Made by a program: the position numbers and the translations under genes
The notes under the pieces: model-generated
What the model was told of the DNA's origin: nothing
The model's database searches: none
What the model saw: the letters and a program-made list of their open reading frames with translations, nothing else
In this document: piece after piece, positions 49,370 through 57,755 of the stretch
How positions within the stretch are numbered: the stretch's first letter is position 1
Layout of the letters: the number at the start of each line of letters is the position of its first letter
Source: Rhodococcus ruber
GTDB lineage: Bacteria; Actinomycetota; Actinomycetes; Mycobacteriales; Mycobacteriaceae
DNA: 64,000 nucleotides
Direction: 5' to 3'
Assembly: GCF_027270735.1 (NCBI RefSeq)
Contig: NZ_JAPWIJ010000001.1
Location: forward strand, 434,001-498,000

Positions 49370-51121
49370 GTGAGAACGACTGTCTCACGGCTGCTCTCGG
49401 TGGCGAGCGTCGTACTTCTCGTCGGCATGCTGCCGTGGCTGTCCGACCGAGATCCCGCGCTGAGCATTCTGCGGGCACGATCGGCCGAGCAAGAAGCCAC
49501 CCCCGAGGCACTCGCCGCCATCCGCGCCGACCTCGGCCTCGACGCGGGCCCACTACGAACGTTCTGGAACTGGCTCACCGGGCTCGCGTCGGGTAACCCC
49601 GGGACATCCTGGAACACCGGTAGACCCGTACTGCCCGGTGCGCTCGACGCGCTGTCCGTCTCGCTGACTCTGATGGCGTTCGCGATGGTCGTCGCAGCGG
49701 TCACGGCCGCCCTCGTCGTCGGGCCTAGCATGCGTGCGGGACTGCGCGGTACCCCGAAACGCACCGGCGGCAGCATTGCGGCCGCCCTGACGTCTCTGCC
49801 GGAGTTCCTGCTGGCATCGGTACTCGTGGTCGTCGGAGCAGTGTGGTTGTCGTTTCCGGCCTACGGGTGGAACGGACCGGAGTACGCGGTGTTACCCGCA
49901 CTGGCACTGGGCCTTCCAGCGGGTGGCTTGCTCGGTCGCCTCCTCGCCGACGCCGTGGCGGTCACCTTCACCGAGGGATGGGTCATCACGTGGACGGTGG
50001 CCGGGTTCTCTCGGCGGCAGATTGCCGTCGCTGTGCTGCGCCGCGCACTTCCGGGTATTGCTTCGCAGATAGGTCTGGTCATGGTCGCCATGACGGGCGG
50101 CGCTGTGGCCGTCGAAAAGGTATTCGCCATACCGGGATTGGGTCGCGCCACCCTTGGTGATGCGCAGTCTCAGGACCTTCCTGCGCTGCAGATCGACATT
50201 CTGCTCCTGCTGGCGGTCAGCGCTGCCCTCGGTATCGCGGCAGAACTTGCCCGACGGCTGCTCCTCGGCAGCGCAATACATGAGAAGGCGATGCCGATCC
50301 CGTCCGGTGTCTTCCATCCGTCGCCGCGAAGGTGGCTCGCGCCGATCGTTGCGGCGTCTGCCCTCGCCGTGATGGTGATCGCTGGTCTTCCGCGCGATGG
50401 ACAGGCAACGACGAGGGAGAAGTTCGCTGCTCCATCTCTTGCCTACCCGTTCGGCACGGACGCGTCCGGGCGAGACCTGTTGGCCCGGGTCGCCGACGGT
50501 GCAGTGCGGTCGATCGGACTCTCGCTGGCTGTCACGCTCGCGGCGCTGGTGGTCGGTGTCCTGTTGGGTCTCGTTCCACGCGCGTCGAGGGGCCCGGTGG
50601 AGGTGACCAACGCGGCACCGCCGGTGGTCACCGGAATTCTGATCGCGGCGGTCTGGGGTCCGAGCGCAGGCGGGGCGGCCGTCGCGGTCCTGATCGTCAC
50701 GTGGGCTCCGCTTGCGGCCCACACCGCCGCGCTCGTCGAGGAGACCCGGGCTCGGCCATATATTTCCATTCTGCCCACGCTCGGGGCAGGCAACCCAAGA
50801 ATTCTGTTCGGATCCGTCGTGCCCACCGTGGTTCCGGTAGTGCTGCGGCACGCCATGATTCGTCTGCCCGGAGTCGCGCTGGCCCTGGCCGCACTCGGAT
50901 TTCTCGGTCTCGGACCGCAACCGCCGACGGCGGACTGGGGATTGATCCTGTCCGACGGAGTCGCAGCGGTGGAGAGAGCACCGTGGGTGGCGGCAGCCCC
51001 GCTTGCGTCGTTGATCGCCCTCGCTGTTCTCGCTGTATCTCTCACCGCGGCCACGTCGGGTCGAGTGCGGTCGACCGGTACCGTCGTCGAGACAGTCGAT
51101 GCAGGAGGGCGCGTTACATGA
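49370..51121 (+). CDS. Fused DppB-DppC-type ABC permease
   Basis: A 583-residue protein holding both permease halves of a peptide/nickel importer. The N-terminal half (1-300) ends in the DppB pattern AVAVEKVFAIPGLGRATL. The C-terminal half begins near residue 320 and carries FGTDASGRDLLARVADG near 365, the DppC hallmark, and FLGLGPQPPTADWG near 520. In most bacteria these are two genes. It starts with GTG three bases after the receptor stop and its own stop overlaps the MFS start (ATGA). Confidence 0.92.
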   Translation: MRTTVSRLLSVASVVLLVGMLPWLSDRDPALSILRARSAEQEATPEALAAIRADLGLDAGPLRTFWNWLTGLASGNPGTSWNTGRPVLPGALDALSVSLTLMAFAMVVAAVTAALVVGPSMRAGLRGTPKRTGGSIAAALTSLPEFLLASVLVVVGAVWLSFPAYGWNGPEYAVLPALALGLPAGGLLGRLLADAVAVTFTEGWVITWTVAGFSRRQIAVAVLRRALPGIASQIGLVMVAMTGGAVAVEKVFAIPGLGRATLGDAQSQDLPALQIDILLLLAVSAALGIAAELARRLLLGSAIHEKAMPIPSGVFHPSPRRWLAPIVAASALAVMVIAGLPRDGQATTREKFAAPSLAYPFGTDASGRDLLARVADGAVRSIGLSLAVTLAALVVGVLLGLVPRASRGPVEVTNAAPPVVTGILIAAVWGPSAGGAAVAVLIVTWAPLAAHTAALVEETRARPYISILPTLGAGNPRILFGSVVPTVVPVVLRHAMIRLPGVALALAALGFLGLGPQPPTADWGLILSDGVAAVERAPWVAAAPLASLIALAVLAVSLTAATSGRVRSTGTVVETVDAGGRVT

Positions 51122-52383
51122 GTTCGAGGACCGACAGGTCGCCGACGCGATGGCGGTGGTCGTTTCTCGTCGATCTACGGCGGGCCACCCCCACCGTCCG
51201 ACTTCTCGTACTCACCCAGATGACCTTCAACATCGGCTTTTTCATGGTGTTGCCGTATCTCTCGGTGCATCTGACTTCCGATCTGGGACTCGGGGCGGCG
51301 CTCGTCGGTGTCGTGCTCGGAATCAGAACCTTCTCGCAGCAAGGACTGTTCTTCGTCGGTGGCACCCTCGCGGATCGGTGGGGCATCAAGCCGGTAGTCC
51401 TCGTCGGCTGCGTGCTGCGGGTGGCGGGTTTCGTGGCCCTGGCGTTCGCCGATTCGCTGCCGGCGGTGCTGATCGCTACGGTATCGATCGGATTTGCAGC
51501 CGCATTGTTTTCTCCCGCTGTCGAATCCGCGGTCGCAATCGAGGCGGGAAAGAGCGAACGCAGTGGTTCCGTTACTCGGGTGGAGACGTTCGCGCTCATG
51601 TCGGTCTGTAGCCAGATCGGTTCGTTCACCGGCCCGCTCGTCGGATCACTCTTGCTGTTGGCCGACTTCCGGGTCGCGTGCCTCGTCGCCGCAGGCATTT
51701 TCGTCCTCGTCATCGCCGCACACATCCGATGGTTGCCACGTGAGCCCGGCGAACATCGTGACGATCCGTGGCTCTCGGGCTGGACCGATGTGGTGCGCAA
51801 CAGAACCTTTGTGTTGTTCGCGGTTGCGATGAGCGCGCAATTGGTGGCCTACAACCAGCTGTATCTGCTGCTGCCCCTCGAGGTGGAGCGGGCGTGGGGA
51901 TCGCAGACGGTGCTGGGGTGGTTCTTCGCGATCTCGGCGGTGCTCGTGGTTTCGGCGCAGATGCCGATCACCCGACGCGTCGCGAATATGGCACCGCGAC
52001 TCACGCTGCCGATCGGATTCGCAGTCATGGCAGCGTCTTTCGTTCTCGTCGCCGTTGCTGCGCCGTTCGAACTGCACGGATGGCTGGGGTTGGTCCCGGC
52101 GGCACTGTTCGTGTTGCTTCTCGCTCTCGGACAGATGATTGCCATGCCCCAGGCCCGGGACCTGGTGCCGCGCATGGCTGCCGAACGTCGACTGGGCTCG
52201 TACTACGGCTTCATGGCCTCGCTCGGCGGCATAGGAGTACTCGTCGGATCGATCTCACTCGGAGCGGTGATCGATGCCTCCCCCGACACTGGCTGGGGAG
52301 CTGCGATCCCATGGCTGGTCGCTGCGCTGTTCCCCATTGCCAGTGTCGTCGGGCTGCGCGTGGTGCTCGCTCGGCTCGACTGA
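51118..52383 (+). CDS. MFS exporter
   Basis: A 421-residue major facilitator protein with twelve predicted helices. The loop 2-3 motif reads GTLADRWGIKPVVLVG (near residue 80), a good match to the family's G...DR.G.k. signature, and there is a central cytoplasmic loop near residues 200-220. The drug:H+ antiporter-1 group is the best fit. ATG 51118 overlaps the stop of the fused permease, so import and export proteins are made from one message. In staphylopine-type systems the same pairing (peptide-type ABC importer plus MFS CntE) exports a metallophore and retrieves its metal complex; no synthesis genes are seen here. Confidence 0.88.
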   Translation: MSSRTDRSPTRWRWSFLVDLRRATPTVRLLVLTQMTFNIGFFMVLPYLSVHLTSDLGLGAALVGVVLGIRTFSQQGLFFVGGTLADRWGIKPVVLVGCVLRVAGFVALAFADSLPAVLIATVSIGFAAALFSPAVESAVAIEAGKSERSGSVTRVETFALMSVCSQIGSFTGPLVGSLLLLADFRVACLVAAGIFVLVIAAHIRWLPREPGEHRDDPWLSGWTDVVRNRTFVLFAVAMSAQLVAYNQLYLLLPLEVERAWGSQTVLGWFFAISAVLVVSAQMPITRRVANMAPRLTLPIGFAVMAASFVLVAVAAPFELHGWLGLVPAALFVLLLALGQMIAMPQARDLVPRMAAERRLGSYYGFMASLGGIGVLVGSISLGAVIDASPDTGWGAAIPWLVAALFPIASVVGLRVVLARLD

Positions 52384-52390
52384 CCACAAT

Positions 52391-52439
52391 CCCGATTTCC
52401 CCGCCCCGCCGTCCCCCATTTCCCCGCCCCCGTTCCCCC
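52391..52439 (-). other. Putative G-quadruplex motif
   Basis: On the minus strand this stretch contains six runs of four or five guanines separated by loops of one to five bases (on the plus strand CCCC, CCCC, CCCCC, CCCC, CCCCC and CCCCC in order). This satisfies a strict G4 rule. It lies just after the MFS stop, at the end of the transport operon, and before the MerR promoter. Confidence 0.6.
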
Positions 52440-52519
52440 GCAAACGCGCGCGCGTTCGCCATACGCGAGCGGATTCGCTCCCGATTCCGCGCGCACCTGG
52501 CAAACGCGCTCGCGTTTGC
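52440..52519. repeat. Pair of GC-rich palindromes
   Basis: GCAAACGCG-CT-CGCGTTTGC at 52500-52519 is a perfect inverted repeat with nine-base arms. A related sequence GCAAACGCGCGCGCGTT begins 60 bases earlier at 52440, and GAGCG-GAT-TCGCTC lies between them. They could act as terminators for the operon or as dispersed palindromic elements. Confidence 0.5.
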
Positions 52520-52565
52520 GGCGGCCTCGGCTACACCCAGCGTCACCCCTCCCCCGCACGGAGAG

Positions 52566-52596
52566 TTCACTCTCCCCCAGGGGTAGGGGTCAGAAT
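52566..52596 (+). promoter_or_regulatory. MerR-type promoter with 19-bp spacer
   Basis: TTCACT at 52566-52571 and CAGAAT at 52591-52596 are separated by 19 bases, the overlong spacing typical of promoters activated by MerR regulators. The spacer is a G/C-rich interrupted dyad (CTCTCCCC...GGGGTAGG) suited to MerR binding. The expected start point falls on the ATG at 52603, so the message may be leaderless. Confidence 0.55.
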
Positions 52597-52602
52597 ATCG
52601 AC

Positions 52603-53415
52603 ATGAACGGTTTGCTGACGATCGGCGAGTTCTCTCGGATCACGCACCTGTCAGTGAAGACGCTGCGGCGTTATCACGAGTCGGGGCTGCTCGAACCTGC
52701 CACCGTCGACAATTTCTCCGGCTACCGGTACTACGCCACGGCTCAGGTCGCGACGGCGCAGATCATCAGTCGGTTCCGCAGCATGCAGATGCCCGAGCGT
52801 GAGGTGCGGGCCATCGTCACCACACCGAATCCCGACGAACGAGCCCGGTTGATCACCGAGCACCTCACTCGACTCGAGCGGCAGTTGGACGACACCCGAT
52901 CAGCGGTGACCGCCCTGCGCCGATTGTTGGATCCGACGCCGCCGACCATCGAGGTTCGACGCATACTCACCGAGAAGTGTTCGGTAGCAGCTATTTCGGA
53001 GTCCGTGGACGCGTCCGAGGTGCTCGGTTGGTACTCCGAGGCGATGGCCGAGATCGACGCAGTCGTTTCCGACACCACCGGACCTCCGGGCGGGCTCTAC
53101 GACAACGAGTTGTTCACCGAAGGGCGCGGGGTCATGACCGTCTACGTTCCGACCCCAGATGCACCGTGTCTGAACAGAATTCGGCCGATAATGCTGCATC
53201 CCACCGAACTCGCGGTGACTGTTCATCACGGCCCTCACGACGACATCGACGTCACATACGGAGCTCTGGGGGTATACGTCGAGACGAATGGCCTGGCTAT
53301 CGCGGGTCCGGTCCGCGAGGTCTACGCGGTCGGGCCGCGCGAGACCGAGAATTCGACGTTGTGGCGTACCGAAATCGGATGGCCGGTGTTTGCGGCGACG
53401 TCGACCGCGCCTTGA
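52603..53415 (+). CDS. MerR-family regulator with GyrI-like effector domain
   Basis: A 270-residue regulator. The N-terminal domain TIGEFSRITHLSVKTLRRYHESGLL near residues 5-30 is split here by eye into helix-turn-helix and wing (YRYYATAQVATAQ), followed by a dimerisation coiled coil (about 75-115). The C-terminal part (about 125-265) has the GyrI/BmrR effector-binding pattern with VHHGPHDDIDVTYGALGVYV and VREVYAVGPRET. Such proteins (BmrR, TipA type) bind cationic or hydrophobic drugs and activate exporters. The upstream MFS gene is a possible target, but its promoter lies far away, so autoregulation is the safer inference. Converges on the DUF2786 gene with no gap. Confidence 0.9.
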   Translation: MNGLLTIGEFSRITHLSVKTLRRYHESGLLEPATVDNFSGYRYYATAQVATAQIISRFRSMQMPEREVRAIVTTPNPDERARLITEHLTRLERQLDDTRSAVTALRRLLDPTPPTIEVRRILTEKCSVAAISESVDASEVLGWYSEAMAEIDAVVSDTTGPPGGLYDNELFTEGRGVMTVYVPTPDAPCLNRIRPIMLHPTELAVTVHHGPHDDIDVTYGALGVYVETNGLAIAGPVREVYAVGPRETENSTLWRTEIGWPVFAATSTAP

Positions 53416-54234
53416 TCAGCGACCCAGCTGCCTGCTTGCTCCGTCGAGTTCGGCGTGAGCACCGATTCTTGCGTTTCGCCCCGCCCGATCCCCGGCCTTA
53501 CGTGCGCCCTCGGAGTACCCGGCGTTCGCGCTCTGCCCCCGCCAATGTCCACGCGCAGTCGAGGTCTGCCGATAATAGTCGCGCAGCTCGATCTCTTTGT
53601 CGCGCAGCACCAACGCGGTACCGGCACCCTGCTGTTCCTGAGCGATGGCCTTGGCCTCGGTATCCTTCTTCACCTCCCCGAGACGCTGACCGATGCGCGA
53701 CGCGAATGCCGTCTGGAAGTTCAATCGGGCCGTCACGGCAGCGACGGGTACTTCCTCGCGTCGGGTGTACCGTCGACGATTCTTGATCTCGGTGACGGTA
53801 CGAATGGCCGTCTCGGACCTGTAGGCACCGGATTTGATGTACGCATCCGACGCCCGCACCATCTGGATCAGCAGAGACGAGTACAGGGCCTCGGTGGTCT
53901 CGATGTCGGAGTCGAAGCCGTAGGCGAACACCTGCGTCGACGATCTGGACACGTCGCATTGGACGTCGTTCGCATGGGCGATGGCGACGAACAGTTGAAC
54001 GTAGGTCTTGAGCCCACGCTTGCCCGGTTCACCGATGGGGACGACCTTCTGGGTAGGCGTCGCCTGCCGTTCGCGGGATGCGCTGTGCGAACGCGCGACG
54101 GCCAGATCCACCGATGCCGACGTGGCCAAACGCTGCGCAGCCTCCATGAAGGCCTCGGCCTCGTGGGGGTTGTCGGTGGACTCCGCCTGGCGCAGCAACC
54201 CGCCGATTCGCGTCAGCATCTTGTCCGAACTCAT
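53416..54234 (-). CDS. DUF2786-domain protein
   Basis: A 272-residue protein. The N-terminal 40 residues (MLTRIGGLLRQAESTDNPHEAEAFMEAAQRLA, given as separate pieces: LLRQAESTDNPHEAEAF and MEAAQRLAT) match the DUF2786 signature. The rest is charged and helical, with conserved-looking SRRYTRREE-like and RDKEIELRDYYRQ segments and a glycine/arginine-rich end (GARKAGDRAGRNARIG). No membrane helix or signal. The family is common in actinobacteria and phages and has no known biochemical role. ATG 54234 is the start of the conserved domain; the open frame upstream is ignored. Divergent from the sugar importer with a 188-base gap. Confidence 0.85.
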   Translation of the reverse strand: MSSDKMLTRIGGLLRQAESTDNPHEAEAFMEAAQRLATSASVDLAVARSHSASRERQATPTQKVVPIGEPGKRGLKTYVQLFVAIAHANDVQCDVSRSSTQVFAYGFDSDIETTEALYSSLLIQMVRASDAYIKSGAYRSETAIRTVTEIKNRRRYTRREEVPVAAVTARLNFQTAFASRIGQRLGEVKKDTEAKAIAQEQQGAGTALVLRDKEIELRDYYRQTSTARGHWRGQSANAGYSEGARKAGDRAGRNARIGAHAELDGASRQLGR

Positions 54235-54422
54235 GAGCGAAAGGGTACCGGGCACCCCCGACAAGTCCGGGTTGACCGATTCAGGAACGCGATAATGACC
54301 CCTATGCGGTGAGTTGTGTGCCACAGTACCCATCGACATATGTGTCGGGGGAGCATCACAGCACGATTCTGCGTGCCCATCTCCGGGCGCATACCACCGC
54401 GTAGAAGTAAGTGGAGAAAACA

Positions 54423-55706
54423 ATGGCGTCTTTGATCACGAAGGTGGCAGTGGTTGCAACAGCAGCCACGCTGCTGACGCTCACCGGATGTTCGAGCGAC
54501 AGCGGATCGAGCGGCGATTCGGGTGCTGCTGCATCCGAAAACGCCGACGGCCGTGGGCCTATCACCTATGTAGAGGGACAGGACACCACCGAGACCGGTG
54601 TCGTCCAGCAGATCATCTCGGAGTGGAACTCCAGCCACCCCGACGAGCAGGTCACCTTCAAGGAACAGTCCGCCGACGCCGATCAGGCCCACGACGACTT
54701 CGTTCAGCAGCTCCAGGCACAGCAGAGCGACTACGACGTGATGGCACTCGACGTCGTGTGGACCGCCGAGTTCGCGGCCAAGGGTTGGCTCGTGCCGCTC
54801 GAGGGCGAATTCGCACTCGACAACGCAGGCGTGCTGCCCGCGACCGTCGCGAGTGCGACCTACAACGGCAAGCAGTACGCCGCTCCGAAGAACACCAACG
54901 GTGGACTGCTCTACTACCGCAGTGATCTGCTCCCCGAGGCGCCCACCACCTGGGCCGAGCTCACCGAGGATTGCCAGGTCGCACGGGACAACAACATCGA
55001 CTGCTACGCAGGGCAATTCGCCCCCTACGAAGGTCTGACGGCCAACGCGTCGGAGATCATCAACGCGCACGGCGGATCGATCGTGGCCGAGGACGGCAAG
55101 ACCCCCACCGTCAACAGCCCGGAAGCCAAGGCCGGACTGCAGACTCTGGTCACCGCGTTCGAGACCGGCGTCATCCCGGCTCAGGACACCACGTTCAAGG
55201 AGTCCGACAGCCAGCAAGCGTTCCAGGACGGAAAGACGCTGTTCCTGCGCAACTGGCCGTACGTCTACGGCACCGCCGCAGAAGAAGGTTCGGCTGTGGT
55301 CGGCAAGTACGCGGTCGCACCCCTTCCCGGAGTCACCGGCGTGGGCACCTCGACGCTCGGCGGCTACAACGCCGCGATCAGCGCGTACTCCGAGAACAAG
55401 GCCACTGCTGCCGACTTCCTGCGCTTCATGCAGGGCGAGAAGGCACAGCGCATCATTGCCGAGGGTGCTTTGCCGCCCGTGCTCTCGTCGCTGTACGACG
55501 ATCCCGCACTGATCGCCGCGATGCCGTACCTTCCCGCTTTGAAGGCATCCATCGAGAACGCCGTTCCGCGTCCCGTCACCCCGTTCTACCCGGCCGTCTC
55601 GAAGGCCGTGCAGGACAACGTCTCTGCCGCCATCAAGGGTGAGAAGAGCGTCGACCAGGCGATCACGGACATGCAGGCCGGTATCGAAACCGCCGGCGCC
55701 AACTGA
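54423..55706 (+). CDS. Sugar ABC importer solute-binding lipoprotein (LpqY/ThuE-like)
   Basis: A 427-residue family-1 solute-binding protein with lipobox LTGC (Cys23). The pattern YDVMALDVVWTAEFAAKGWL, PKNTNGGLLYYRSDLL and FLRNWPYVYG matches receptors of the trehalose/maltose group such as LpqY and ThuE; the WxxEFAAKGWLVPL region near residue 120 is the clearest. It is followed by two permease genes and a tiny membrane protein gene. ATG 54423 is chosen over GTG 54411 because it begins the signal peptide and follows GGAG. Likely ligand is a disaccharide; trehalose is a reasonable guess in a mycolate organism. Confidence 0.9.
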   Translation: MASLITKVAVVATAATLLTLTGCSSDSGSSGDSGAAASENADGRGPITYVEGQDTTETGVVQQIISEWNSSHPDEQVTFKEQSADADQAHDDFVQQLQAQQSDYDVMALDVVWTAEFAAKGWLVPLEGEFALDNAGVLPATVASATYNGKQYAAPKNTNGGLLYYRSDLLPEAPTTWAELTEDCQVARDNNIDCYAGQFAPYEGLTANASEIINAHGGSIVAEDGKTPTVNSPEAKAGLQTLVTAFETGVIPAQDTTFKESDSQQAFQDGKTLFLRNWPYVYGTAAEEGSAVVGKYAVAPLPGVTGVGTSTLGGYNAAISAYSENKATAADFLRFMQGEKAQRIIAEGALPPVLSSLYDDPALIAAMPYLPALKASIENAVPRPVTPFYPAVSKAVQDNVSAAIKGEKSVDQAITDMQAGIETAGAN

Positions 55707-55720
55707 TTTCGGGAGAACCA

Positions 55721-56767
55721 ATGGCTGTACCTGCTGGTGTGACCAGTGGGGCCGCCGCAACCACCGCGGCCGGGGGCTCGTCCCCCGGCCGCGGTCGGCA
55801 TGTGCGGTCCAAGAACAAGCGGTTCGGCCTGACGCAGGGTCGGGCCTGGCTGTTGATCGCACCGACGATGGTGATCCTCGCGATCGTCATCGTCTACCCG
55901 GTGATCCGAGCTCTGGTGATGTCCTTCTCCAAGGATCCCGGTCTCGATCCCACCACCGGCATGTTCGTCACCGGTGGATCTGCCGGCTTCGACAACTACA
56001 CGCACTGGATTCTGCAGCAATGCACCTCGGCGTCGGGCACGTTGGTGCCCTGTCCGCCGGGAACGCTCGGTTCGCAGTTCTGGGGCGCGGTCGGCAACAC
56101 GGCGTTCTTCACGGTCGTGACCGTGTCCATCGAGGTGGTCATCGGCTTCGGGATGGCCGTCATCATGGGCAAGACCTTCGCCGGCCGCGCATTGCTGCGC
56201 GCGGCGATCCTGATCCCCTGGGCGATCCCGACGGCGGTCACGGCCAAGCTCTGGTACTTCATTTTCGCGTACGACGGCATCGCCAATCGCATTCTGGGAA
56301 CGAACATTCTGTGGACCGGTGACGCGTGGCCCGCTCGTTTCGCCGTCATCATCGCCGACGTATGGAAGACGACGCCATTCATGGCGCTGTTGATCCTGGC
56401 CGGGCTCCAGATGATTCCCGCCGACGTCTACGAGGCGGCCCGCGTCGACGGTGCGTCGGCGTGGCAGCGGTTCACCAAGATCACACTGCCGTTGGTCAAG
56501 CCCGCGTTGATGGTGGCAATTCTGTTCCGCACCATGGACGCGCTGCGTATGTACGACTTGCCGGCCATCCTCACCGAGGGCAATCCCGCGACGCGGACCA
56601 TCTCGATTCTGGTGGTGGACCAGATTCGGCAGGGATTCAACAGCGCTGCGTCGTTGTCGACCATCTCGTTCATTTTCATATTCGTCGTGGCATTCATCCT
56701 GGTGAAGTTTCTCGGTGCCAATGCCGTTGCCACTCAGGATAATCAGCGTAAGGGGCCCGGCCGATGA
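55721..56767 (+). CDS. Sugar ABC importer permease 1 (SugA/MalF-like)
   Basis: A 348-residue permease with six to seven helices. After a Gly/Ala-rich cytoplasmic start, the first helix is WLLIAPTMVILAIVIVYPVI. The EAA loop YEAARVDGASAWQRFTKITLPLVKP near residue 232-256 (written here as its parts YEAARVDGASAWQRF and TLPLVKPA) contacts the ATPase. The loop between helices 1 and 2 is longer than usual and has two cysteines (QQCTSASGTLVPC), perhaps disulfide-linked outside the membrane. It overlaps the second permease gene (ATGA). Confidence 0.92.
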   Translation: MAVPAGVTSGAAATTAAGGSSPGRGRHVRSKNKRFGLTQGRAWLLIAPTMVILAIVIVYPVIRALVMSFSKDPGLDPTTGMFVTGGSAGFDNYTHWILQQCTSASGTLVPCPPGTLGSQFWGAVGNTAFFTVVTVSIEVVIGFGMAVIMGKTFAGRALLRAAILIPWAIPTAVTAKLWYFIFAYDGIANRILGTNILWTGDAWPARFAVIIADVWKTTPFMALLILAGLQMIPADVYEAARVDGASAWQRFTKITLPLVKPALMVAILFRTMDALRMYDLPAILTEGNPATRTISILVVDQIRQGFNSAASLSTISFIFIFVVAFILVKFLGANAVATQDNQRKGPGR

Positions 56768-57585
56768 AGCAGGCTCGCATCTATCTCGGTGTCGTCGTCA
56801 TTCTCGTCTGGGGACTGGCACCGTTCTACTGGATGGTCGTCACCGCATTCCGCGACCCGCGCTACACCTTCGACACGACGCCGTGGCCGACGCACGTCAC
56901 GTGGGAGAACTTCGAGAACGCGTTGTCGACGGCGAACGGCAACAACTTCCTGCGTGCGGTGGGCAACAGTCTGATCGTGGGCGGCGCGACCACACTGATC
57001 GCTTTGGTCATCGGCATCTTCACGGCATACGCGCTCTCGCGCATCGACTTTCGCTTCAAGTACGTGGTGACGGGCATCATCCTGGGTGCGTCGATGTTCC
57101 CCGTCGTCGCGTTGGTGACCCCGCTGTTCCAGTTCTTCACCAACATCGGCTGGATCGGCAGCTACCAGGCGATGGTCATCCCGAACATCTCGTTCGTCCT
57201 GCCGTTGACGATCTATACGCTGGCGGCGTTCTTCGCCGAATTGCCCTGGGAACTCGAAGAAGCCGCGCGGATCGACGGTGCTGGGCGATTCCAGGCATTC
57301 CGCCTGGTGATGCTTCCACTCGCCGCGCCTGCCTTGTTCACCACCGCGATTCTCGCGTTCATCGCCGCGGTGAACGAGTACCTGCTGGCCAGTCAGCTCT
57401 CGAGTGACAAGACCGAACCGGTGACCGTGGCCATCGCGCGGTTCACCGGCAACGATCCGCTGGTGGTGCCGTATGCCGCGATCATGGCCGCGGGCACCAT
57501 CGTGGCGATTCCACTGGTGATCATGGTGCTGCTGTTCCAGCGCCGCATCATCTCCGGTCTGACGGCGGGCGGCGTCAAGTCGTGA
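56764..57585 (+). CDS. Sugar ABC importer permease 2 (SugB/MalG-like)
   Basis: A 273-residue permease with six helices, EAA loop ELEEAARIDGAGRFQAFRLV near residue 160 and C-terminal LVIMVLLFQRRIISGLTAGGVKS, whose end matches the conserved MalG-type tail. ATG 56764 overlaps the stop of permease 1, and its own stop overlaps the next small gene (GTGA). No ATPase gene follows; a shared MsiK/SugC-type ATPase encoded elsewhere would be needed, as is known for many actinobacterial sugar importers. Confidence 0.93.
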   Translation: MKQARIYLGVVVILVWGLAPFYWMVVTAFRDPRYTFDTTPWPTHVTWENFENALSTANGNNFLRAVGNSLIVGGATTLIALVIGIFTAYALSRIDFRFKYVVTGIILGASMFPVVALVTPLFQFFTNIGWIGSYQAMVIPNISFVLPLTIYTLAAFFAELPWELEEAARIDGAGRFQAFRLVMLPLAAPALFTTAILAFIAAVNEYLLASQLSSDKTEPVTVAIARFTGNDPLVVPYAAIMAAGTIVAIPLVIMVLLFQRRIISGLTAGGVKS

Positions 57586-57755
57586 CGGCGCAGGACCACC
57601 TGCAGTTGTTGGCAGGCATTCTCGGGTTCTTCGCGCTGGTAGCTCTCGGTTTCGCCGTCGTCGGAATCGTCGGAGGTAATCCCGGCGTGGTTCCGTCCGT
57701 AGCGCTGCTTGGCTTGCTGGTCGCACTGTGGTTCACCGTCAAGAAGATTCGCTGA
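57582..57755 (+). CDS. 57-residue two-helix membrane protein of the sugar importer operon
   Basis: A short gene starting at GTG 57582 inside the stop of permease 2 (GTGA) and ending at TGA 57753-57755. The product begins VTAQDHLQLLAG and contains two hydrophobic segments (ILGFFALVALGFAVVGIVGG and VALLGLLVALWFTV) separated by NPGVVPS, ending in KKIR. The overlap, hydrophobic pattern and positive-inside tail support a real protein that could stabilise or regulate the permease. Its last 17 bases overlap the convergent LysR gene. No family recognised. Confidence 0.65.
   Translation: MTAQDHLQLLAGILGFFALVALGFAVVGIVGGNPGVVPSVALLGLLVALWFTVKKIR

Noticed and set aside
54231..55862. 543-codon frame opposite the sugar-binding protein
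   Set aside because: Shadow frame; the plus-strand lipoprotein has a clear signal, lipobox and operon context.
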